Position numbers and translations under genes: made by a program. The notes under the pieces are model-generated. The model searched no databases and was not told the DNA's origin. It saw only the letters and a program-made list of their open reading frames with translations. Below are positions 44,877 through 54,020 of a DNA stretch of 64,000 bases, one piece after another. Source of the DNA: Clostridia bacterium (GTDB lineage: Bacteria; Bacillota; Clostridia; Oscillospirales; Acutalibacteraceae); assembly GCA_017554405.1 (NCBI GenBank), contig JAFZIK010000020.1, positions 1 to 64,000 of the forward strand, written 5' to 3'. Numbering within the stretch: position 1 is the stretch's first letter; each line of letters begins with the position of its first letter.

Positions 44877-45773
44877 ATGAACGGGTTTATAAAACTCCTT
44901 ACCGAAAACAGAATATCCTTTTCGGAAAACGAGCCGATGAGCAGGCACACCACCTTTAAGATAGGCGGCAACGCCGATATCTTCGTAACGGTAAAAACCG
45001 AAGAGGAGCTTATCCTCGCGGCAGGCGCCGCAAAGGCGGCGGGCGTTCCGTTTTTTATCTGCGGCAGGGGCTCGGACCTTCTTGTATCGGATAAAGGCAT
45101 AGAGGGTGCGGTCATATGCTTAAGCGGTATGGAAGGCGTTGCAATAAACGGCGATACGGTAACGGTATCTGCGGGGCAGAGTATGGTCGGTATGTGCTTA
45201 GCGCTTCAAAAAGCCGGGCTTTCGGGCTTTGAGTTTGCCTACGGCATACCCGGCACGGTGGGCGGCGCGGTTTATATGAACGCCGGCGCATACGGCGGCG
45301 AAATAAAGGATAATATCGTTTCGGCGCGATTCCTTACCGCCGAGGGCGAAATAAAGGAAATAAAAAAGGAAGATATGCGCCTTGCCTACCGCACTAGTAT
45401 TTTTCAGCAAAACGGCGGCGTTATCCTATCGGCTGTCTTCCGCTTCGAAAAAGGCGATAAGGCGGAGATCTTTAATAAAATGGAGGACTATATGTCCCGC
45501 AGGAAGGCAAAACAGCCGCTCGAATACCCGAGCGCCGGCAGCGTTTTCAAGCGCCCGGAGGGCAACTTTGCCGGAGCGCTTATAGAAAAAAGCGGGCTTA
45601 AAGGCGAACGGTGCGGCGGCGCTATGGTAAGCGATAAGCACTGCGGCTTTATAGTAAACACCGGCGGCGCTACCTGCGCCGACGTAATGCGACTTATAGA
45701 AAAAATACAGGAAAAGGTCCTGGCGGAAAGCAAGGTAAAGCTTGAACGCGAGGTCATATATGTCGGCAGGTGA
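44877..45773 (+). CDS. murB: UDP-N-acetylenolpyruvoylglucosamine reductase
   Basis: 298 residues, type II MurB. The FAD-binding part has 'HTTFKIGGNADIFV', 'GRGSDLLVSDKGIEGAVI' and 'GLSGFEFAYGIPGTVGGAVYMNAGAYGGEIKDNI'. Catalytic Ser is in 'YPSAGSVFKRPEGNFAGALIEKSGLKG', with a final Glu in 'KVKLEREVIYVG'. AAAGGGTG precedes the ATG. The stop overlaps the region of the rapZ start. Confidence 0.96.
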   Translation: MNGFIKLLTENRISFSENEPMSRHTTFKIGGNADIFVTVKTEEELILAAGAAKAAGVPFFICGRGSDLLVSDKGIEGAVICLSGMEGVAINGDTVTVSAGQSMVGMCLALQKAGLSGFEFAYGIPGTVGGAVYMNAGAYGGEIKDNIVSARFLTAEGEIKEIKKEDMRLAYRTSIFQQNGGVILSAVFRFEKGDKAEIFNKMEDYMSRRKAKQPLEYPSAGSVFKRPEGNFAGALIEKSGLKGERCGGAMVSDKHCGFIVNTGGATCADVMRLIEKIQEKVLAESKVKLEREVIYVGR

Positions 45774-45778
45774 AAAGC

Positions 45779-46645
45779 ATGAATCTCGTTATAGTTACCG
45801 GGCTTTCGGGCGCCGGAAAATCTCAGGCGGCAAACGCCCTTGAGGATATGGGGTATTACTGCGTAGATAACATACCCCCGGCGATCATCCCCGCGTTCGT
45901 AGATCTTTCAAAAAGGGAGAGCGAGGGTCTTTCAAAGCTGGCTGTTGTTACCGATATCCGCGGCGGCAATATGTTTGCCGAGATAGAAAAGGTTTTAGAC
46001 GATCTCAAGAAATCCGGTATTGATTATAAGATCCTGTTTTTAGACGCTTCGGACGACGTGCTCATACGCCGTTACAAGGAGAACCGCCGCAAACACCCGC
46101 TATGCGATATGGAGAACGTTTCTCTCTCGGACGCGGTTCGGCTTGAAAGGAAGCGCCTTTCAAAGATCCACGCCGCGGCGGATTTTGATATCGATACAAG
46201 TCTTATATCAAGCGCACAGCTTAAAAGCATACTTACCGATACCTTTTTAAAAAGCGCCGAAAGCGGACTTAGAATTCTATGCACGTCCTTCGGTTTTAAA
46301 TACGGCATAGACGTTGACTCGGACCTGGTGTTCGACGTGCGCTGCCTGCCAAATCCGTTCTACGTTGATGAACTTAAGGAAAAAACCGGCCTTGATAAGG
46401 CGGTAAGCGATTACGTTATGGACAGCCCCGAAAGCGAGGAGTTTTTGGCGCGCATAACCGCCTTTGCCGATTTTTCGATACCGCTTTACATAAAAGAAGG
46501 CAAAAGCCAGCTCGTTATCTCCTTCGGCTGCACCGGCGGCAAGCACCGCTCGGTCACCTTCGCCGAGCTTTTATGCCGCCACCTCAAGGAAAAGGGTTAT
46601 AATGCGAGCGTGATCCACAGAGATATTAACAAAACACAGGTGTAA
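45779..46645 (+). CDS. rapZ: RapZ/YvcJ-family nucleotide-binding adapter
   Basis: 288 residues. An in-frame GTG at 45770 overlaps the murB stop, but AGGTG before the ATG at 45779 supports the latter. The P-loop GLSGAGKS occupies residues 8-15 and is followed by 'QAANALEDMGYYCVDNIPP'. The C-terminal domain has 'KEGKSQLVISFGCTGGKHRSVTFAELL', seen in all RapZ/YvcJ. In enterics it adapts RNase E to GlmZ; in Firmicutes its role is linked to competence and UDP-sugar sensing. Confidence 0.95.
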   Translation: MNLVIVTGLSGAGKSQAANALEDMGYYCVDNIPPAIIPAFVDLSKRESEGLSKLAVVTDIRGGNMFAEIEKVLDDLKKSGIDYKILFLDASDDVLIRRYKENRRKHPLCDMENVSLSDAVRLERKRLSKIHAAADFDIDTSLISSAQLKSILTDTFLKSAESGLRILCTSFGFKYGIDVDSDLVFDVRCLPNPFYVDELKEKTGLDKAVSDYVMDSPESEEFLARITAFADFSIPLYIKEGKSQLVISFGCTGGKHRSVTFAELLCRHLKEKGYNASVIHRDINKTQV

Positions 46646-46647
46646 AG

Positions 46648-47541
46648 ATGTCTTTTTCATCCGATATCAAAACAGAGCTTTGCGCTTCAAGACCGGCGGA
46701 ATGCTGTAAAATGCCGCTTACATACGGTTTTTTGCTTTTCAGCCGGTCGTTTTCGGTGGGAAGCATAAAAATGCAAACCTCGACCGAAGCCGTGGCGCTC
46801 TTTTTTAAAAAACTGATAGGCGAGGTCTACGGCGCCGAATGCGAAGTTTTAAAAAGCGAGGGCAAGCATCCGGTTTGGCGGCTTGTTATCCCCGACGAGG
46901 CGGACCGCCTTAAACTGCTCGCCTCGGTAGACTTCGGCATTCACGAGGGCAAGATAAACCGCGAGGCGTTCTCGCGCGAGTGCTGCCGCGCAAGCTTTAT
47001 AAAAGGCGCTTTTCTCGCCTGCGGACAGATAAGCGACCCGGAAAAGTCCTTCAGAGTGGATTTTCTTATCCGCGATAAGGAGCGCGCCGAGGAATTCCGC
47101 GGGATACTTAAGGAAAAATTCATCGAAACGAACATTTCGGCGCGGCAAAACGGCTATTCGGTTTACATAAAGCGTAACGAGATGATAACCAATCTTTTAA
47201 CCCTCATGGGCGCATCGGGCAGAAGCCTTGAGCTGATCGAGGCAAGCATACTCAAAAGCGTTAAAAACAATATGAACCGCGCCCGCAACTGTGACAGTGC
47301 CAACCTTGACCGTATGGTGGAGGCGTCTCTCAACCAGCGCAGAGCGATAGACTGGCTCGATAAAAAAGGCATCCTTGACACCCTGCCGGACGAGCTTGTT
47401 GCGACCGCGCGGCTTCGCCGCGATAACCCGGACGCCTCGATAAAGGAGCTCTCCGCCATCTGCGGCAACGTAAGCGTTTCGGGGATTAACCACCGGCTTA
47501 ATAGATTAGTGGATATATACCGGCAAAAATCGGGAAAATAA
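46648..47541 (+). CDS. whiA: WhiA-family DNA-binding regulator
   Basis: 297 residues: 'SFSSDIKTELCASRPAECCKMPLTYGFLLFSRSFS' begins a degenerate LAGLIDADG-like domain, and a C-terminal helix-turn-helix includes 'RAIDWLDKKGILDTLPDELVATARLRRDNPDASIKELSAI'. Only 2 bases after rapZ. The usual yvcK gene between rapZ and whiA is missing here. WhiA affects cell division and chromosome segregation in Firmicutes. Confidence 0.95.
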   Translation: MSFSSDIKTELCASRPAECCKMPLTYGFLLFSRSFSVGSIKMQTSTEAVALFFKKLIGEVYGAECEVLKSEGKHPVWRLVIPDEADRLKLLASVDFGIHEGKINREAFSRECCRASFIKGAFLACGQISDPEKSFRVDFLIRDKERAEEFRGILKEKFIETNISARQNGYSVYIKRNEMITNLLTLMGASGRSLELIEASILKSVKNNMNRARNCDSANLDRMVEASLNQRRAIDWLDKKGILDTLPDELVATARLRRDNPDASIKELSAICGNVSVSGINHRLNRLVDIYRQKSGK

Positions 47542-47556
47542 AGGAGGTGCGGCGGC

Positions 47557-50500
47557 ATGGCGTTCTCTCATCTTCATCTTCATACCCAGTATAGTCTCTT
47601 GGACGGCTGCTGCCGTATCGGCGATCTGCTTGACAGGGCGACGGCTCTCGGTCAGACCTCGGTGGCTATGACCGATCACGGCGTTATGTATGGCGCGATC
47701 GAGTTTTATAAAGAGGCGAAAAAGCGCGGCATCAACCCGGTTATCGGATGCGAGGTCTACGTTGCGCCGCGAAGCCGCGCCGATAAACAAAAGGGACCCG
47801 ACAGCGAATACAGCCACCTTGTTTTGCTTTGCGAAAACAACGAGGGCTACGAAAACCTTATAAAAATGGTATCGTTTTCCTTTACCGAGGGCTTCTACTC
47901 AAAGCCGCGGGTGGATAAGGAACTGCTTAAAAAATACCACGGCGGCATTATCGCCCTTTCCGCCTGCCTTGCGGGCGAGATACCGAAAGCCCTGCTTGCC
48001 GGCGATTACGACGGTGCGCGCGAGCGCGCCAAGTGGTATCGCTCGGTTTTCGGCGAAAACAACTTCTTTTTAGAGCTTCAGAACCACGGTCTGCCCGAGC
48101 AGGCACGGATCAACCCCTATATTTTAAAGCTTTCAAAAGAGCTTGGCATAAAGACGGTCGCCACCAACGACGTTCACTACATAAACCGGGACGATGCGTT
48201 TATGCACAAGGTTCTTTTGTGCATACAAACAGGCAGCAAAATAAACGAAAAAAACCCGATCGAATTCAAAACCGAGGAGTTTTTCCTCAAAAGCGAGAAA
48301 GAAATGCTCGAAGCCTTCCCCGATTGCCCCGAGGCGGTTGAAAACGCCGCCGCGGTCGCGGAACGCTGCCGCGTTGAATTCGAATTCGGCAAAATAAAAC
48401 TGCCCTATTTCGATACCGGCGGCGAGGATCATTTTGAGTATTTCAGCCGCCTTTGCCGCGAGGGCTTTTTAAAACGCTACGGCGAGAATCCCCCCGAGGG
48501 CGCGAAAGAGCGCCTTAACTACGAGCTTTCGGTAATAAGCAAAATGGGATACGTTGATTATTATCTTATAGTGGGCGACTTTGTAAACTACGCCAGGACC
48601 CACGGTATCCCGGTAGGGCCCGGGCGCGGCTCGGGTGCCGGAAGTATAGCGGCATATTGTATTGGTATAACCGGTATCGATCCTATTAAATACGATCTTC
48701 TCTTCGAGCGGTTTTTGAATCCCGAAAGGGTATCTATGCCCGATTTTGATATAGATTTCTGTTACGTTAACCGCCAAAAGGTGATAGATTACGTTATCGA
48801 AAAATACGGCGAGGATCACGTTGCGCAGATAGTGACCTTCGGCACAATGGCGGCGCGCGCCGCCGTGCGGGACGTTGGGCGCGCAATGGATATCCCCTAT
48901 GACTTTTGCGACCGCCTTGCAAAGCTTGTTCCCCACCGGCTCGATATGACTATCGAGCTCGCGCTCTCCCTTTCAAGTGATCTGCGCGCGCTCTACGATT
49001 CGGACGAGCGGGCAAAATCCCTGCTCGATATGGCGATGAAGGTGGAGGGTATGCCCCGCCACGCCTCTACCCACGCGGCGGGCGTGGTTATATCCGACCG
49101 CCCGGTAAGCGATTACGTTCCGCTATCCCTTAACGATAACGCGGTAGTGACCCAGTATACAATGACCGCCCTTGAAGAACTGGGACTCTTGAAAATGGAC
49201 TTTTTGGGGCTTCGCAACCTTACGGTCATAGCGGACTGCGAAAAGGCGATAAGAAAGCGGACGCCCGACTTTTCGGCGGAAAAAATACCGCCAAACGACC
49301 CCGAGACCCTTAAAATGATGGGGAAAGGCGATACAAACGGCGTGTTCCAGTTTGAATCGGAGGGTATGAAGAGCGTTCTTACCCGCTTCGGCCCGCAAAC
49401 GATAGAGGACCTCATAGCCATAATATCGCTTTACCGCCCCGGTCCTATGGATTCGATACCAACCTATATCCACAACCGCCACCACCCCGAGGACGTTAAA
49501 TACGCAACCCCGCTTTTAGAGCCGATACTGCGGGTCACCTACGGCTGCATAGTTTATCAGGAACAGGTAATGCAGATATTCAGGTCGCTTGCCGGATATT
49601 CGCTCGGGCGCGCCGATATAGTGCGCCGGGCCATGGCAAAGAAAAAGCACGACGTTATGGCAAAGGAACGCGACGCTTTTATCTACGGCGAAAAAGACCA
49701 AAACGGCAATATAACGGTGGAAGGCGCCGTGCGGCGCGGCGTTCCCGAAGCGGTAGCGAAAAAGATATTCGACGAGATGTCGGCGTTCAGTTCCTACGCC
49801 TTCAACAAATCCCACGCGGCGGCTTACGGTTATCTCGCCTATATAACGGCATATTTAAAATGCCATTATCCTAAAGAATACTTTGCGGCGCTGCTTACGA
49901 GCGTGCTCGATTCATCCGATAAGATCGCCCTTTACACCGGAGAATGCAAATCCGCCGGCATAAAAATACTGCCGCCCTCGGTAAACGAGAGCGACGAGGG
50001 CTTTACCGCCACACCCGAGGGGGTGCGCTTCGGGCTTTTAGCGGTCAAGAATTTAGGCAGGGTGCTTATCGAAAAGCTTATCTCCAACCGGGAAACCAAC
50101 GGAAAATACGAAAGCTTTTATGATTTTTGCGCCCGCAATTACGGCAGGGAGCTTAACCGCCGCGCCATAGAGGGGCTTATTAAAAGCGGGGCGCTCGATA
50201 ACCTCGGCGCAAACCGGCGCAGTATGCTCTTTTCTCTTGATAAGGTGCTGGCGGTGCTTGACGAGGAAAACCGTTTTCACAGCGAGGGTCAGATAGGTCT
50301 TTTTGACGACGGCGAGGAAAAACGGGAGGTAGAACTGATCACTGCCGCGGAAATGCCGGCGGAGGATCTTTTAAAACTCGAAAAACAGGCGACCGGTATG
50401 TATCTTTCGGGTCACCCTATGGCGCAGTATACCGCCGCGGCAAAACGGCTCGGCTGCACACCGGTAATAAACATAATCTCGGGCAGGGTGCGCGACGGCA

Positions 50501-50988
50501 GCCGCGTTCGCGTTGCGGGTATACTTGATTCTATAGGCGTGCGCCAGCTTAAAAACGGAGGTATGCTTGCCTCGGCACGCATAGAGGACGTTACCGGCGC
50601 CGCCGACGTAACTGTTTTTGCCGCCGCATACGAGGCATACCGGCAGCATCTTACCGAGGACAGCGCGGTGCTTTTATCCGGCAGGATAAGCGAGCGCGAG
50701 GACCGCGACACCGAGATAATCTGCGAAAGTATAAGCCCCATTGAAGAAGACCTCGAAAAAGCGCCCGAGCAAATGCTTAAAATAAGGGTAAGCAGTATGC
50801 GCGGCGCGGATTTCCTGGCGGCTAAACGTATTCTTGAACGTTTCCACGGAAGCACGCCGGTCACGGTGTTCTGCCGCGATACCGGCAAGCGCTTTTCGGC
50901 GCCCGAGCGGCTGTTCGTTCAAAACAGCGAAAAGCTTATAAGCGAGCTTAAAGGGCTACTGGGCGAAAAAAACGTAAAGAGCGAATAA
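47557..50988 (+). CDS. dnaE: DNA polymerase III alpha subunit (DnaE type)
   Basis: 1143 residues. The N-terminal PHP domain (HLHLHTQYSLLDGCCRIGDL) precedes a C-family polymerase core with catalytic Asp396, Asp398 (and Asp400) in MPDFDIDFCY. 'GPGRGSGAGSIAAYCIGIT' and 'LKMDFLGLRNL' are further signatures; a tandem HhH and an OB-fold region lie near the end ('SRVRVAGILDSIGVRQLKNGGMLASARIEDVTGAADVTVF'). It lacks the exonuclease insert of PolC. AAAGGAGG precedes the ATG. Last gene of the hprK operon. Confidence 0.97.
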   Translation: MAFSHLHLHTQYSLLDGCCRIGDLLDRATALGQTSVAMTDHGVMYGAIEFYKEAKKRGINPVIGCEVYVAPRSRADKQKGPDSEYSHLVLLCENNEGYENLIKMVSFSFTEGFYSKPRVDKELLKKYHGGIIALSACLAGEIPKALLAGDYDGARERAKWYRSVFGENNFFLELQNHGLPEQARINPYILKLSKELGIKTVATNDVHYINRDDAFMHKVLLCIQTGSKINEKNPIEFKTEEFFLKSEKEMLEAFPDCPEAVENAAAVAERCRVEFEFGKIKLPYFDTGGEDHFEYFSRLCREGFLKRYGENPPEGAKERLNYELSVISKMGYVDYYLIVGDFVNYARTHGIPVGPGRGSGAGSIAAYCIGITGIDPIKYDLLFERFLNPERVSMPDFDIDFCYVNRQKVIDYVIEKYGEDHVAQIVTFGTMAARAAVRDVGRAMDIPYDFCDRLAKLVPHRLDMTIELALSLSSDLRALYDSDERAKSLLDMAMKVEGMPRHASTHAAGVVISDRPVSDYVPLSLNDNAVVTQYTMTALEELGLLKMDFLGLRNLTVIADCEKAIRKRTPDFSAEKIPPNDPETLKMMGKGDTNGVFQFESEGMKSVLTRFGPQTIEDLIAIISLYRPGPMDSIPTYIHNRHHPEDVKYATPLLEPILRVTYGCIVYQEQVMQIFRSLAGYSLGRADIVRRAMAKKKHDVMAKERDAFIYGEKDQNGNITVEGAVRRGVPEAVAKKIFDEMSAFSSYAFNKSHAAAYGYLAYITAYLKCHYPKEYFAALLTSVLDSSDKIALYTGECKSAGIKILPPSVNESDEGFTATPEGVRFGLLAVKNLGRVLIEKLISNRETNGKYESFYDFCARNYGRELNRRAIEGLIKSGALDNLGANRRSMLFSLDKVLAVLDEENRFHSEGQIGLFDDGEEKREVELITAAEMPAEDLLKLEKQATGMYLSGHPMAQYTAAAKRLGCTPVINIISGRVRDGSRVRVAGILDSIGVRQLKNGGMLASARIEDVTGAADVTVFAAAYEAYRQHLTEDSAVLLSGRISEREDRDTEIICESISPIEEDLEKAPEQMLKIRVSSMRGADFLAAKRILERFHGSTPVTVFCRDTGKRFSAPERLFVQNSEKLISELKGLLGEKNVKSE

Positions 50989-50995
50989 ATCTTTC

Positions 50996-51024
50996 TTGAA
51001 CTTTAATATTTATTGTTGTATAAT
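50996..51024 (+). promoter_or_regulatory. Promoter of pfkA
   Basis: TTGAAC (50996-51001), 17 bases, TATAAT (51019-51024), just after the dnaE stop. Confidence 0.75.
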
Positions 51025-51051
51025 TATTCAGTTGATTTTGGAGATGATATT

Positions 51052-52011
51052 ATGAAAACTATCGGTGTGCTCACCTCCGGCGGCGACGCCCCGGGTATGA
51101 ATGCCGCAATACGCGCGGTAGTCAGAACGGCGATTACGCTTGGAATGAACGTAAAGGGGATAAGAAGCGGTTACAGCGGTCTTATCCACGATGACGTGAT
51201 AGATCTGGACGCGCGCAGCGTTTCGGATATTATAAGCCGCGGCGGCACTATGCTTTATACCGCCAGAAGCAAAAGCTTTATGACCGAGGAAGGTATGATG
51301 ACGGCGGTCGAGACCTGCAAAAAGCACGGTATCGAGGGCGTTGTTGTGATAGGGGGCGACGGGTCTTTCCGCGGCGCGCGCGATCTTTCGGTCCGCGGCA
51401 TACCCTGCGTAGGCGTTCCCGGGACTATCGATAACGATATCGCTTCCACCGAATATACGATAGGTTTTGATACCGCTATGAACACGGCGGTAGAGATGAT
51501 AGATAAGATACGCGATACCGCCCAGTCCCACCACCGCTGCAGCGTTATTGAGGTAATGGGCAGGCATGCGGGATATATCGCGCTTCAGGTGGGTATCGCC
51601 ACCGGCGCCACCGCTATCCTTGTGCCCGAGCTTACAGTCGATCTTGAAAGCGTTGTAAAAAAGATCATCGCGGTAGAAAAGACCGGCAAAAAGCATTTTA
51701 TCATAGTTGTTGCCGAGGGCGTTGGCGGCGTTGATAAGATCGCGGCGTATATTCAGGAAAAAACCGGTATCGATTCGCGCGCTACGGTGCTCGGTCACGT
51801 TCAGCGCGGCGGCAACCCCACGGTTCGCGATAGGGTCCGCGCCACCCAGATGGGAAGCGCGGCGGTCCACCTTTTGTATAACGGCGTTGGCAATCGCGTT
51901 GTTGCCTACAAAAAGGGCGAAATAGTTGATTTTGATATCTACGAGGCGCTCAATATGACCAAGAGCTTTGATGAGGGTATGCTTGAAGTAGCCCATGAAA
52001 CAGCAATTTAG
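51052..52011 (+). CDS. pfkA: ATP-dependent 6-phosphofructokinase
   Basis: 319 residues from the ATG at 51052 (GGAG 8 bases upstream; the longer frame to 51013 runs through the promoter). 'IGVLTSGGDAPGMNAAIRAVVRTA' is the ATP site, 'VVIGGDGSFRGARDL' follows, and the catalytic Asp is in 'GVPGTIDNDIASTEYTIGFDTA'. Gly at the GGDGS-type position indicates the ATP, not pyrophosphate, form. The TAG stop is the first three bases of the first heptad of the following array. Together with pgi and the sugar kinases it anchors glycolysis. Confidence 0.97.
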   Translation: MKTIGVLTSGGDAPGMNAAIRAVVRTAITLGMNVKGIRSGYSGLIHDDVIDLDARSVSDIISRGGTMLYTARSKSFMTEEGMMTAVETCKKHGIEGVVVIGGDGSFRGARDLSVRGIPCVGVPGTIDNDIASTEYTIGFDTAMNTAVEMIDKIRDTAQSHHRCSVIEVMGRHAGYIALQVGIATGATAILVPELTVDLESVVKKIIAVEKTGKKHFIIVVAEGVGGVDKIAAYIQEKTGIDSRATVLGHVQRGGNPTVRDRVRATQMGSAAVHLLYNGVGNRVVAYKKGEIVDFDIYEALNMTKSFDEGMLEVAHETAI

Positions 52012-52043
52012 ATGTTAGATGCTAGATGCTAGACGCTAGATGC
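52009..52043. repeat. Heptad array TAGAYGY (convergent gap 3)
   Basis: Five perfect-phase units: TAGATGT, TAGATGC, TAGATGC, TAGACGC, TAGATGC. The first includes the pfkA stop codon and the last runs into the terminator stem. Confidence 0.9.
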
Positions 52044-52071
52044 GGCGGTGAGAAATCACCGCCGCACTTTT
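52041..52071 (+). terminator. Terminator of pfkA
   Basis: TGCGGCGGTGA (52041-52051) pairs with TCACCGCCGCA (52056-52066), GAAA loop, then CTTTTT. Confidence 0.88.
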
Positions 52072-52077
52072 TGGTTT

Positions 52078-53595
52078 TTAATAAAATTTATTGTAGTATT
52101 CGGATTTTTCGGCAAGTTTGCCGTTTAATTCTGCTTTGCCCATTTCCTCAAGCAGGGTATCTTCAAGCGAGAAAAGGTTGCACCCGAGCCCCAGCCGGTC
52201 ACCGGCTATCTCGCAGCCCATCGCCGCAAGAATGGTCGGGAACATATCAAAGGTCGATACCTCCCGGTATTTTATCCGCCCCACCTTTACAGAGGAGTTT
52301 ATAAAGCAGTTATATACTCTGCGGTCATATCCCGGCGTTATGTTTTCGGTAACGAACTCGTTATCCATCGTCGGATGATCGCCGAGTATCACAATGGCAG
52401 TATCCTCATAAAAATCCTGTTTTTTAAGCCAGTTTACAAAGGCATATACCTGGCGGCTCGAGCAGGCGATAACGTTCTCGTAACGCTCGGGGAACTTGTT
52501 TTGGCAAAGTCTGCAATAATAGCCGCCAACGTGGTGAGTATCCGCCGTAAGCATTGAAAAGGCAAACGGCTTATCTCCTTTTGACATCTCGGTAAGCTTC
52601 AGTTTGGCGTATTCAAACAGTTTCTCATCCTCTATGCCCCACCAAACCTCGTAATCCTTCGGCACGAAGCCCTCTTCCCGCGCGGTCAGCAAATCGAAAA
52701 CATCGTCAACGCCGTGCTCTTCAAAATAAAGCTTGCGGTTTCCGAAGGTCGCGTCCGATCCGCACATAAACGCCTGGTAGTAGCCGTTTTCCTTTAGTAT
52801 ATCGTTAAGAGTGGTAACGCCGGGAAGCAGTTTACCGTCCGATCCGAATTCGTTGCCGTTCGCAAGGAATCTGTCAGGCAGTTTTAAGGGCACTCCCGAG
52901 GTGGAAGCGATAAGCGCGGCGATGGTCCAGTCGGTGCCGTAGGGCGAAGCAAAGCCGCCAACCGTTTCGTTTTGCGAAAAGTTTATGTTTTCCTTCGCAA
53001 GGCGGCATAACTCGGGCATGGGGTCAACGTCGTTACCGCCGTGATACTTTTCCGAAAGGAACGAGGTCTCCATGGATTCAAGATAAATAACTATGAGATT
53101 TCGCTTGTTTTCGGGAAAGGTTATCCCGGTTTGCTTCGGGTCGGTATTTCTTTCCTCAAAAAACGTAGTCGGCTTTGAATAGATATATTTAAAATATGAA
53201 ATAAGGTCGACCTCTTTTGCCGCAACAAATATAAGCACTCCGGTCATTACCGCCGAGACCGTTGCCGCAAGCCACCGGGGCAACGGGAAAAGCCTTATCC
53301 CCTTTCCCTTTTCTTTACCCTTTAAAACAACTCTGCGCTTTGCCGGGCAAAAAAGCAGGAACATACAAATGCCCCAGGCGCCTACCGCCGGCAAAAGACC
53401 GCCGGTAACGTAGCTTAAAAGCATCCCCTTTTCGGTAGAGCCGGCGTTAAAGGTGAGGGTGGTTATCATCGCGATATAGCTCATCCTGCCGAATACCCGC
53501 AGATACCACCCCGCCGAAAATATGCAAAGAAGCCCTAAAAAGAGAAACGGCGCGCAGAATACGGCGGTAAGGTTAATCCTTCTTTTCTTCTTCAT
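52078..53595 (-). CDS. LtaS/MdoB-type phosphoglycerol transferase-like sulfatase-fold membrane protein
   Basis: 505 residues. Three or four N-terminal membrane helices precede a short basic loop and an extracellular alkaline-phosphatase/sulfatase-type domain starting near 'KRNLIVIYLESMETSFLSEKYHGGNDVDPMPELCRLA'. The likely catalytic Thr is in 'SPYGTDWTIAALIASTSGVPLKLP', and metal ligands are in 'VILGDHPTMDN' and 'ADTHHVGGYY'. This matches lipoteichoic acid synthase and OpgB proteins that move glycerol-phosphate from phosphatidylglycerol. The start overlaps the upstream gene by 23 bases. Substrate unproven. Confidence 0.85.
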   Translation of the reverse strand: MKKKRRINLTAVFCAPFLFLGLLCIFSAGWYLRVFGRMSYIAMITTLTFNAGSTEKGMLLSYVTGGLLPAVGAWGICMFLLFCPAKRRVVLKGKEKGKGIRLFPLPRWLAATVSAVMTGVLIFVAAKEVDLISYFKYIYSKPTTFFEERNTDPKQTGITFPENKRNLIVIYLESMETSFLSEKYHGGNDVDPMPELCRLAKENINFSQNETVGGFASPYGTDWTIAALIASTSGVPLKLPDRFLANGNEFGSDGKLLPGVTTLNDILKENGYYQAFMCGSDATFGNRKLYFEEHGVDDVFDLLTAREEGFVPKDYEVWWGIEDEKLFEYAKLKLTEMSKGDKPFAFSMLTADTHHVGGYYCRLCQNKFPERYENVIACSSRQVYAFVNWLKKQDFYEDTAIVILGDHPTMDNEFVTENITPGYDRRVYNCFINSSVKVGRIKYREVSTFDMFPTILAAMGCEIAGDRLGLGCNLFSLEDTLLEEMGKAELNGKLAEKSEYYNKFY

Positions 53596-53908
53596 TTACC
53601 TCTTCCTCAACCGAAACCGTGGCCTTTTTTGAAAAAACAGCCTCTATAAGCGCGGTGACTACGGCGAAGAACAGCGCCATTACTATATAGGTTATCGCAA
53701 CGTTAGGCACCATATCGCCCGCGTATAACGGGTTTGCCGCCGTGCCGAAAACGAATTTCTTAACAAGCATACATAAAAGGTTTATTATAAGCGCGTTTGT
53801 GCAGAATCTTAAAATGCTCTGTTTGGCGGTATATTCCTTTTTGGTTACTGCCTCGTATATAAAAACCGAAGTCGCCGCCGGAAAGAACAAGCAAATAAAA
53901 GCCAGCAT
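53573..53908 (-). CDS. Small three-helix membrane protein, function unknown
   Basis: 111 residues. TCGGAGG before the ATG at 53908 (MLAFICLFFPAATSVFIYEA) fixes the start; the frame to 53947 is spurious. Three hydrophobic stretches (residues 1-22, 38-55, 70-92) are followed by a very acidic and basic tail (SVEEEVNEEEKKD). The C-terminus overlaps the LtaS-like gene by 23 bases, so translation is probably coupled and the protein may be a partner of that enzyme. I do not recognise the family. Confidence 0.7.
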   Translation of the reverse strand: MLAFICLFFPAATSVFIYEAVTKKEYTAKQSILRFCTNALIINLLCMLVKKFVFGTAANPLYAGDMVPNVAITYIVMALFFAVVTALIEAVFSKKATVSVEEEVNEEEKKD

Positions 53909-53981
53909 AATAAAACCTCCGAAAATGAGTTTTAAAAAGTATACCACATTTTTTGATAAAATGCTACATTTTTATAAAAAA

Positions 53982-54005
53982 CCGCCCGGGTAACGACCCG
54001 GGCGG
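53982..54005 (-). terminator. Terminator of the GPH symporter gene
   Basis: CCGCCCGGGT (53982-53991) pairs with ACCCGGGCGG (53996-54005). On the minus strand TTTTTT follows. Confidence 0.88.
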
Positions 54006-54020
54006 AAGTATCAAGACCTT

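Noticed and set aside
51028..51996. Long open frame antisense to pfkA (322 codons)
   Set aside because: Shadow of a real gene with GC-rich third positions; no ribosome site and a composition rich in His, Arg and Tyr with no family pattern.
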